NCBI GenBank assembly: GCA_016858145.1
Contig: JAEHOE010000022.1
Location: 1 to 64,000 of the forward strand
Origin: Edaphochlamys debaryana
Lineage: Eukaryota; Chlorophyta; Chlorophyceae; Chlamydomonadales
Length of the DNA: 64,000 bases
Direction of reading: 5' to 3'
Shown here: positions 47,201 through 56,151 of the stretch, piece by piece
How the letters are laid out: each line of letters begins with the position of its first letter
How positions within the stretch are numbered: the first letter of the stretch is position 1
Notes under the pieces: model-generated
Seen by the model: the letters and a program-made list of their open reading frames with translations, nothing else
Databases searched by the model: none
What the model was told of the DNA's origin: nothing
Position numbers and translations under genes: made by a program

Positions 47201-49652
47201 CTCTGGGGCACGTGTTGCACCGCTGCAACGGCAAGGACCTGCAGCACAGGTGAGGGAAGGCTCAGCACGCGGGACACAGCGCACGTGCAGTACGGCAGGG
47301 ATCCTCGTATGACGTGCTTATGATGTCCTATTTCCTCGCATGGCTTGACGTCATGCCCCCGAGACCTGAGCCCAAGCTTCTGATCCGGCCTTGCGCCCAC
47401 ACCCTTTCCCACACGACCCGGCCTTCCTCTTGCCCCTCCCCTCCCCCTGCCCCTCCCCTCTCCACCCCCATCAGCATGTGGGCCCTCGCATCCATGGGCT
47501 TCCCCCCGCCCTCCGGCTGGCTCGCCCGCTTCGAGGCCGCCACGGCCTTTCGCCTGCTGCCTGGGCCCGACGTGGGCCCGATCGGGGCCTCGCGTGCCGG
47601 CGGCGGCAGGGCCGCCCGGCGGCCTCCGGCTGAGCAGCCCCAGAAGGCGCAGCACGGGCGGCGCAGCAGGCAGGCCGTGGAGGTGCTGGAGCCGCCTGCC
47701 GTACTGTACGGCCTGTGGGCGTGCGGCAAGTTCGGGCACGCGCCGGCGGGGGCTTACGTCGAGGCGGCTCTGGAGGTGCGCGCGTGGGATGGAGGAGCGG
47801 CAGGGGAAGGGACAACAGGGGCCAAGAGGTTTGGGGGATACCAATGGCGGTACACTTGGAAAGCATGGGGAATCGGGCGGGAGTCACAGGGGCCCCAGCC
47901 GTACCCCACCGTGCCTCTCCCACCTCTCCCTCGTTCCGGTGGTTCCTCTCTCCTCCCTCCTCTCTTCTGATGCCAGATCCCAGGTCCATCGACCTGATCT
48001 CACTGCGCCCCACCCCCCTCCTTCCCCCCCACAGGCCCTGCTGCCGTCCCCCGCCGCCCCCGCCCACGGCCCCGCCCCCGCCCGCCCCCCCCTGGACGGC
48101 CAGTCCCTGGGTCTGCTGCTGCACGCCCTGGCGCAGCTCGGGTACAGCCCCTCGGACGAGTGGGTGGAGAGGTGCCTGCGGGTGAGCGAGGAGGAGGCGG
48201 TGGTGGGGTGGGGTGGGGGCGAGAAGGAGGAGGGAGGGAGTTGAGGGGGAGGCAGGGAACGCTGGGCGGCACGGCCGCCCGGGCAACAAGCTGGAATTGC
48301 CTCCACCTACCCTGTGTCCTGCCATCTCACCTGCCAAACCCTAACTCCCTCCCACCCACCCCCAGGCCCTGCTGCCCCTGCTGCCCTCCATGACGGCCAC
48401 CGGTCTGTCCATCACACTGCGGGCGCTGGCGTCGCTGCAGGTGCGGCCGTGCGGGTTGCGATGAGCTAGGGGCACCGTTCTGGGCTCTCGCCTGGGCTGC
48501 ACCCTGAGGGGTACCGCTATCACTCCGCACCGCTCCCGCAGCCCTGGTTCGCCCCCGCACACCCAACCGCCACCCAACCACCCCGTCACCCCACCCCGAC
48601 CCCCATGCCCCGCACTCCCAGGTGCTGCCCTCTGCCCTGTGGCTCGATGCCGCCCTGGCTTCCGCCCGCCGCCGCCTGCCCGCCCTGGCCGCCCGCCCCG
48701 AGCAGTTGGAGGCGCTGCTGTCCGCCCTAACGGAAATGCTCGGGCCCCCACCGTCGCAACCGCCCCAACCGCCAACTGTCGCCTCGTCGCGGGCGGCTGC
48801 GGCGCCGGCTTGGGGATCTGGATCTGGATCTGGATCCTGGCTGGCGCCTGCGGATCGGCCCGATCTGCCCCACCTGCGCCCCTTCCTGGTGGAGTGCATT
48901 TCGGCGGCCCCAGACAACCGCAAGGTGGGCAGGCTTGGGGCTCAGACTTAGGGTTCAGGGAGGGAGTTGAGGCAGGGCATGAATGTGCGTCTAGGAATGG
49001 GACTAGGAATGGGGGCCCTTCAGACCTAGTAGACCTTGCAGTGCGACCAGCATAGGCGCGCGCTAGGCCGGAGCCCTGTCCCTCCTCGTGGCCCCAACCA
49101 TCCATCCACACTCACTGCCTCGGTCGCACCCCTTTTCCCCAGGTGGGCGCCTTCTACCGCCTCCTCGTGAGCCCCCCGCCACCGCCGGTAGGGCGGGAAG
49201 CCCCGCAGCCGCCGCCCCCCTCCCGGCAGCACCACCCTGCCCCGCCGCCGCCGCCTCCGGCTGTGGGCCCTCAGGCCCACACACCCCAGCGGCCGCCGCA
49301 GGCCCAGGCCCGGGCCCTTGAGCGGCAGGAGCTGTCCCCGCGGCCCCAGCTGACCGCAAAACCTGCGCGAGAGCCGACCACGGCCCTCGAGCGCCCTCAA
49401 CCACACGCTAAGGCATCCACCGGCCCTGGACCTGAGCCTGAGGAGCCGCACCCGGCGCAAGCGGGAGGCGCGGCAACGGCGGCCCAGGCGGCGGGCAAGG
49501 GGCCCAAGGGCCGGGGCCCGGCGGGGCCCAAGCGGGCCCGCGTGCCGTCCGTGCGAGCGGGCGAGCGGGGGAAGGGCCGCGCCGGCAGAGGCGGGGCAGC
49601 AGGGGGTGGGGGCGGTCGGGGCGGGGGCGGGCTGGGGCCCTCCGAGGGATGA
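38264..49652 (+). CDS. Large OPR/FASTK-like helical-repeat protein, probably organellar
   Basis: Thirteen exons, phase-consistent, about 2,923 residues: 38264-39834, 40048-40183, 40377-40546, 40737-42609, 42908-45025, 45293-45361, 45534-45584, 45802-47249, 47475-47775, 48035-48181, 48366-48440, 48622-48924 and 49143-49652. The N-terminus is rich in S, R, P and A without acids and has a VxA-like site, typical of a chloroplast or mitochondrial transit peptide. Residues 235-294 form an Ala/Lys/Glu helix. The C-terminal third carries degenerate helical repeats such as LAASLWALARM, LQHSMWALASMGFPPPSGWL, LLHALAQLGYSPSDEW and LSITLRALASL, the pattern of octatricopeptide and FASTK/RAP-type organelle RNA factors. 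No terminal RAP domain is visible; the end is basic and Gly-rich. The likely role is organelle RNA stabilisation, processing or translation (inference). Long Ala/Gly-rich spacers separate the helices. Confidence 0.8.
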
Positions 49653-50586
49653 TCACGGGGTACAATGTGGGGGTTTGCTTGTAGGGACTATGATGAACGT
49701 ACACATTTTGGGCCAGGAATCTGCCCCCTGAAGTTACCTCTCACGCCCCGCCTAGCAGACAGGCCGCATGGGGTCAATGCAACGTGCAACTAGCCGGGTC
49801 TGGCCCACCAGCCGGATGCGACAGGGTATAGAAGCAACGAGCAGAGTCGCCCAGGAGTACCCCAGCACGTAGAGCGCATGTTACCTTCGATTACCTTTGG
49901 GGCCGTGCATATGGGCGGTTACCGGCCATGACGCTCAGCTCTCCGGCGGCTCGCAAGGTATCCCGACCCGAGCAAATCACACGTATACAGACCTGTAGGT
50001 GACGGTGCCGCATGGGGTGTTGCAAACTGGTTTGAAGCACTGCACTGCAGGAGCACGGGATGGAGCTGCGTGCCTGCAGGCATGGATCAGAATTTTGTCT
50101 ACTAGCCCTCCGGCGAGCCGGCCGGCGAGCAGCCCCGGGCATTTTGAGGGGTGCCCGAGCAGACTGCGGGGGAGGTGTGGGGACTCGTGGAACGTCGTGG
50201 GGCCGAGGTCCGTCCTTGGCACAGCCAGCCAGCGATGGGGTTAAGCGACAGGCAGTCAGCGGAGAGCTGCGTTGTACTGGACCGGGGCATGTGACCATCA
50301 GGCGGGATCTGTTGTTTGGAGACCTGCGGGGTGCGGGGTGCGGGCCAGCTTTGTTAGCTGACGAGCGGGTCAGGAGGATGAACAAGGGGCTTCCCAAGGA
50401 ATGGCAACTTGCGGCTTGCCCTTGTCGTTGTAATTACTGCCTACGCAGCCCAACATAGTCTCTGTGCGCTTAGGCGCCCAAGCTACGACCCAACCTCGGC
50501 AACACGTTTACCTGACGCCTCTCCCGCTTTTGCCGCTCCTGGAAGGCCACCGACGCAACTTTCCGCGTGAAGAAACTTGAGCCACG
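49653..50586. other. Intergenic region between OPR-like and ankyrin copy B genes
   Basis: This contains the presumed 3' untranslated region of the OPR-like gene, ending near the TGTAA at 50429-50433, and the promoter of the ankyrin gene starting at 50587. No exon is supported. Confidence 0.5.
50429..50433 (+). promoter_or_regulatory. TGTAA polyadenylation motif
   Basis: TGTAA lies 777 bases after the OPR-like stop codon and 154 bases before the next gene's ATG, a plausible end for the OPR-like transcript. Confidence 0.4.
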
Positions 50587-52482
50587 ATGCCAGGGAAGGC
50601 CGGACGCGCAGCCGCGACCGGCCATGAGGCGGCCTCCAATGCGGGGCCGCACGGTGTTTGGATACCAGAGATCGTCGAGCACATAGGATCCTTCCTGTCT
50701 CCTAACGAGGTGGTTGTCGGCCTGCGGCTCGTGGACAAGCAGGCGGCCGCGCAGTTCCGCGCTGCCCCGATCGACCTTGGACAGTCAGTCCCGCCCGCGG
50801 CGTTCAGGTCACTCAGACCGGCCTCATGCCGCCGCATGTCCATGCACCAGCGCCAGAAGCTGCTGAAGCTGGCCGCGGCGAGCGGCGACGTCGAGGGCCT
50901 GGCTGCGGCCGTGGCCGCGGTGGGATGCCCCGTGCCGCAAACAACGACATTGCTCGACGCAGCTGCGGACGCGGGAGCGCTGGCGTGCTGCCAGTACATC
51001 ATGGAGACCCTCGGCATTGGCAGGGGCGAGGACAACACGTATCTCCTTCTCCGCGCGGCTGGCAAGGCAGGGCTTCCCGTCGTCTTCGAAGGCCGCCTGC
51101 GGAGCCTCGTCGACGGGGGCGAAGCCGCACCCGCACCCGCTGGAGGCGCCGTCCCGGCAGCGGATGGCGGGGACCTCACGGCCTGGCTCTTCGCACAGCT
51201 GAGGTCTGGCGCCGCCTGGCGCACCGGTGCACCGGACTGGGCTACCCTGGCCCTGTGGGCCGCGTACGGCTGCGACCTGCCCGGCCTTCACCGCCTGCAA
51301 CCCCATCTGCGGCGCCTGGGATCGAGGGACCTAAACGCTGCGCTGGACAGCGCCATCGGCAGCCCCCAGCCCGACTGGCGCGGCAAGTGCGCCTGGCTCA
51401 TGCAGCTGGGCGCGGGCCTGGCGGACGCGTACCGCGCGGCCGCACGGCTGCCGTACGATCTCGCGCTGGAGCGGTGCAGCTGGCTCAAGAGCATTGGGCG
51501 GCTGCCGATCTGCGACGACCCCCACGCAGACGACTTCAGCTGTGCTCCTGGCCCAATCCTGCGCTGGCAGCTCGCCAACGGCTTGGAGATCCCCCAGTTT
51601 AGGGCTGGCGTCCGGGCCTGCAAGACGCGGCACGGCAACGTGGTGCTGGTACTGGCACAGCTCGTACAAGACGAGGACGTCGCTCGCAGCTGTCTGTTAT
51701 GCGCGGCCGCCAACGCGGCGGGGAAGGGCTACCTGGCGCCCGTGCGGTACGTGGCGGAGAGGTACGGGCCCGCGGCAACCCGCCTACCTGATCTCGTCCG
51801 GTCCGCCGTTTGCTCCGGCAACCCCGAGCTGGTCTCCTGGCTGCTGCAGCAGCCCTCCGTTCCGGGGTGGAGCGGGGACGACGGCTGGGCCTGGGAGGAG
51901 GCGGTGGCGGCGGGCTGCAGCGCTGTGCTGGAGGTGCTGGCGGAGACGGGTTGCCCCAGGCCGGTGAGAGTCGGGGGGATGCCAGGCATGGTACGAAGTC
52001 ACAGCACCCTCCACTTCGGCTAGCAGCAAATGGCCCTACCTACCTGGGTGTGCTGACCCTTGTTGTGATGACTAAGGAAGCCCCCCAAAAGCGAAAAGGG
52101 CAACATCCAGGCTGCGCGGCCGCTGCCCCCATGTGTCAGCTGGTTGCCCCTTCTCTCCTGTCTCTTAACCCGGCGGCGGCCCTGCTTGCTCTCGCAGACC
52201 GGCGACATGCTGTACGACCGTGCCGCGTGCAACGGCGACGTCCAGACCCTCGCCGTGCTGCGCCGCCTGGGCGTTCCGTACGGCGAGCCGGCGGGCGCCA
52301 TGTTCACGCAGGTCGTGGCCTGGGCGCCGCTGCCGGCCCTGCGCTGGCTGGTGGAGGAGGGCGGCTGCCCGGTGGACTGGGGGGCAGTGGAGGAGGAGGT
52401 GCAGGCCTTCAGCGGCCAAGTGCCAGCGGAGGTCGTGGACTGGATCGGCCGCACCCGGCCGGCGGGGCGGCGGGAGGGCTGA
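50587..52482 (+). CDS. F-box-like / ankyrin-repeat protein, copy B
   Basis: Two exons (50587-51963 and 52198-52482) join CCG/GTGAGA to CTCGCAG/ACC in phase 0 and give 553 residues. Near residue 25 there is an F-box-like helix (WIPEIVEHIGSFLSPNEV, then GLRLVDKQAA). Degenerate ankyrin repeats follow (AAASGDVEGLAAAVAAVGC, AAAGKAGLPVVFEGRL-type helices, and DRAACNGDVQTLAVLRRLG in exon 2). The last exon aligns with the last exon of the minus-strand copy A, including LEALQWLLAEGCPVSW against LPALRWLVEEGGCPVDW. Copy A has two more introns, so copy B has lost introns or copy A gained them. The function is probably protein-protein interaction, with the F-box-like region suggesting an SCF adaptor (inference). 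Confidence 0.82.
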
Positions 52483-53491
52483 GGCCCCGGCGCCGGCCGG
52501 CGGTGCTGAGGGCGGACCTGTGCGGTGTGGGGCGGAGGGGCGCGCACCCGCGGTAGGTATGCATGCGCTGTCCGCATACATGGCTGCACCAGGGCGGGGC
52601 TGGGTTACCTGGGCCGACATTGTCAACTGAGGATGAGGTTGCACCTGTACCTGTACCCAGACCGAACCGGCTTAAATGGCCTTGTCAGTGGCTGAAGGGA
52701 GCGGTGAAAGCCTGGCGCACACGGCATGCTGCCCGCATGGCTGCATCAGGGCGGTCCTTTGCTGGGGCAGTGTGGGGGGGGCTGGGTGTGGATTGGAGTG
52801 GACACCAGCATACCTGCTAGGCGCACACGGCATGCAGGGGCTGCTGCTGCTGCTGGGTCCTCTATCTTTCAAGGGCCCCGGCTTGTGACTAGGATGGATG
52901 GCTCAAACTGTGCTGGACAAGGCAATACATGGACGAAAGGCTGCTAGGCTTCAAGCAAGGTTGCAGTGTTGAGATGTGTGCGGGCAGTTAAGGCGACGAC
53001 GTGGGACAGCGTGGGACGTTGACACGGGGCAGACCCGAGTTGCTTCACAGGCTTTCGCTTGTAGGATCTCCTGCAAGCGCCATGCCTCTGCCGCCGCCAA
53101 GCACGCACTCAGCTTCCGGGGTGTAAGCGAGGACCCAGCCGCACAGGTGCAGCGCTTGGCGGTTGGGAGGGTGGTTGCCGGTGTCAACTGTCAAGGCACC
53201 AGCGCGCTTGAGTGATTCCTCTGCTTGGTCCGCGCGGCACGGGAGACGCAATGCAGGGCAATGCAGCGCAGTGCTCGATGGCACGCTTGCCTACCTGTAG
53301 TGGGTTGGGACGTTGTGGGGCAGAGGTCAAGCTTATGCGATCGCGGTCGTGCATGGGGGGAAGGGGAGGGGCGCCCTTCTGTGCCACGTCACCTTGCCTT
53401 TGCCTTTGCCCTCGCCTGGGGACTGGGGACAGCAGCAGCCTGGGGACTGGGGACAGCCCTGGTCGGGCGCCGCGCGGGGACGGCACCACAG

Positions 53492-53528
53492 CACCACCGG
53501 GGCCCAGCAGCTCAGGCACGAACTCAGC
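53492..53528. repeat. 37-bp repeat, left copy
   Basis: 37 bases beginning ACCACCGGGGCCCAGCAG are found again at 59548-59584 with one T/C difference, in the same orientation. The two copies flank the retroelement at unequal distances. Confidence 0.85.
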
Positions 53529-54417
53529 GGCCAGCGCTTTGTCCTTCCCCCTTCGACCCCCCCCCCAGGTCAAGGCCAAGCGGCCCGGGCTGCGCTGAGC
53601 GATGCGGGGGGGAGAGGAAGTCGGCACGGGCGCTTACGTGGGGCTGAGGACCGCTGGCGGTTGAACGTCGGAAAGCCCCGCAGGAGAGGGGCGAGGTGCA
53701 AACCACCCGATGTGGGTCGATGTGGGTCGGGGTGGACCGGGTGGGAGTTATTATAGACAACGGGGCGTAGTGCCGCGGAGTCGTGGCATCGCATTTCGTA
53801 GGCCGATGCAAAACGCCTGTGAACGTTACCTGTGAAGCGTAGCCGCCTATGAACATCGGACCCTCCCGAGGGTTGAAAGTCCCACCCCTGAGCCACCCCT
53901 GAGCCCCCGCGTTGCAGTACACAAGAGGCGCGAGGAGGGCTGCTCTGAGCGACGAAACGTCCTCCTCCGCCCCGAGCGTGCCCGCTTACCTCGTAAGTTA
54001 CCTGTTTGTGATACACGGGAGCGCTTCCTCCACGTCCGGCTCGCCATGGCCCGAGCCCGCTCGCGCGCCCGCGTACAGCTAAGCGTCCCCACGCCCCACG
54101 CAGCCGAACCTGTGGGTAACGAAGGTGTTGTGTCGCAGACGGAGGGGCACAGCGTGAGAAGGTGAAGCCTCAGGTGCATCCGAGCGGGGTGAACAGGTCG
54201 ACGGCGAAGGCCAGCGCGGCCGACATCTAGTAGGCAACCTAGTGACAGGGCACAGTATCGTCGCTGCCACACTATCGTAGGAGTTCGGTAGTTGCTGGGA
54301 GTTGTGGAGGTTGACAAGGGAGAACGACCTGTGTGTGCGCCATGCACTTGTATGGTACAGCATGCATGCTGTACGGCAGCCTCATTCCGCCCGCGGTGAG
54401 GATAGGCTGGCGCTCAG

Positions 54418-54440
54418 CTCCCGTCTCGTTAAGACGGGAG
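54418..54440. repeat. Short perfect hairpin
   Basis: CTCCCGTCT and its reverse complement AGACGGGAG are separated by five bases (CGTTA). It lies directly before a 12-bp tandem repeat, with no gene attached. Confidence 0.8.
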
Positions 54441-54500
54441 CACCGCTTCATGCACCGCTTCATGCACCGCTTCATGCACCGCTTCATGCACCGCTTCATG
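54441..54500. repeat. 12-bp tandem repeat, five copies
   Basis: Five perfect copies of a 12-bp unit (CACCGCTTCATG) follow the short hairpin. Confidence 0.95.
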
Positions 54501-54689
54501 CGTACTGAGACCTGTAACGTCAGAGTTGTTGCATGCCTTGCCTTCTCTACTGCCAGTCGAAGCAGTCTCTGTGCTACCCTGTCGACAATCTACTCGGAGC
54601 GCGTCTCCGCACGGCGTCCGTCAGTCGCCGTTCTCCAGCCGCGAGTCCTGGGCTACGCCCTTGGCCTTAGCTCGCAATTTTGCTCCCGT

Positions 54690-54851
54690 CTGACATGAGA
54701 ACGGTGGGCTGCGCTGCAGGCGTTACGGTGGGATACGGGACCAGCTTGGGCGCGCGGATGGACGAGGACTCTGACCCTCGGCCGCCGGTGCCCAAGCTGG
54801 TCCCGTATCCCACCGTAACGCCTGCAGCGCAGCCCACCGTTCTCATGTCAG
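54690..54851. repeat. Perfect 62-bp inverted repeat with 38-bp spacer
   Basis: 54690-54751 and 54790-54851 are exact reverse complements. The right arm lies in the reading frame of the retroelement polyprotein (PKLVPYPTVTPAAQP). The left arm, read in the same frame, is an unrelated peptide, so it looks like an inverted copy of the coding arm. Confidence 0.95.
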
Positions 54852-56151
54852 CTGTCCAAGCCCTGGCGCAGCGCGCCCGGGAGGACTTCTCGATCCTGGC
54901 AGCCGTGACGGGGCAGAGCTCCGCCCTCACGCTCTCTCCCGATGAGCTGCTGGCTGGCGGCAATGGCACCGCCTCTGACGCCATTGAGAGACCATCAGAC
55001 CAGGACTGCACTGCTGCGCAGCTGCAGACCCGGCTAGCCAATGTTATAGCCAACCGCATCGTACGTGAAGCCAGGGACGCGCTGCACGCGCTTCCCCTGC
55101 CTAGCCCTCGGCCTCGCCGCAGGGCAACGGCACCACGGTTTCCCTCGACACCAGCCTACTCTCCCACCATTTCTTGGAGCGGGCGTTCACCAACGGGCTG
55201 GTGGTAGTCGAGTGCGGCACCTCTGCCGCCACGGGCCTCGAGGCCTGCCTCAGGGCAGGCTGGACGGTGCGCGAGTACCACGCCTGGGGCGCGCCGGAGG
55301 AGGAGCGGGCGCTGCTGCGCCGCCGTCTGGGCTGGCTCCGTGCTTCCTTTCCCCGCCAAATCCGCGGCTCCGCCGTGGAGGCGCCCTGGGCAGCCCTGCC
55401 GCCGGGCCCCCTCAGCAACGAGCACCTGCTCAACGCCTCCGCCAACGCTGGGCAACAGTGGCTCGTGCTGGCCAACCTGGACTCCTACCGGGTCCCGCCC
55501 GAGCGAGTCTTGGACCTACTCGGCCGTCTTCAGGAGCTGCAGCCCCGCCTTCCCCTGGGTTACCTTCTGGAGGGCAACCTGCCAACGACCAAGGACACGC
55601 CCTTCGGCAATGGTCTGACTTTAGACACGGCCTTGCTGGGTAGGCCCCAGCATTCGCTGCAGGACTACTACACCAACTTAGCCGCCATCGAGCACCTGCG
55701 GCGCATCGTCACCAACGGCGCCTGGGCCCCGAGCAACCTCGCAGCCTCTGACGCCCTGCCGTCGCGTCAGTTGCCCATCTGCGAGGCGCTCCTCGGGCCC
55801 CCCTACGCCGCATGCGACGTGCCGGGCCGCACGGTCACAGTCCTGCCCCCAGGTGACCTGCGCGCCATGGAATTTCCCACCATCCGTTCAGCCCTGCCGT
55901 CGCCGCTGGACCCAGAGGAGATCTGCACCGTCTCAGGCCTCGAACCCGCTTCCCTGCTGGAGCCACGAGAGGATGGCACCCTCGTCGTCCCGACGGCCCC
56001 CGAAGCAGTACTCTTAGGCCTCCAAGCGCCAGCGGCCGCCCGCCTCTTCACGGGTGCGCAGGCCCTGCAGCGCGCCTTCATAACCCCACACCACATGGCC
56101 CGGATGCCTCCACTTCAGGCACCGCCGGCTGCCCCGCTGGGGGGGGGTTAG
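54695..56151 (+). pseudogene. Retroelement polyprotein, N-terminal part with methyltransferase-like domain
   Basis: The frame from ATG 54695 reads through a helical region (LQTRLANVIANRIVREAR) and must change to a second frame near 55100-55130. A 62-bp intron (55061-55122, GTACGT to GCCGCAG, phase 0) or a frameshift would explain this. The second frame then encodes a fold like cytosine-5 DNA methyltransferases: a motif-I-like VVVECGTSAATGLEACLRAGW, a conserved RRRLGWLRASFP-type segment, and a motif-VI-like YLLEGN. The PCQ motif with the catalytic cysteine is missing; WLVLANLDSYR stands in its place, so the domain is probably inactive. The frame stops at TAG 56149-56151 directly after a G-run but is open again beyond it. 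Retrotransposons that captured such methyltransferases are known from other algae. Confidence 0.6.

Larger units (their letters stand above)
52483..54689. other. Intergenic region with short repeats
   Basis: No gene is supported. It contains one copy of a 37-bp sequence that recurs beyond the retroelement (53492-53528), a 23-bp hairpin, and a 12-bp tandem repeat, each listed separately. Some reading frames around 53200-53650 are open on both strands, but I found no splice-bounded domain. Confidence 0.45.

Noticed and set aside
53184..53627. Minus-strand frame sharing a short FVPELLGPGG peptide with 59550-59580
   Set aside because: The similarity is limited to the 37-bp DNA repeat and does not extend into neighbouring codons, so it is a DNA repeat and not a shared protein domain.
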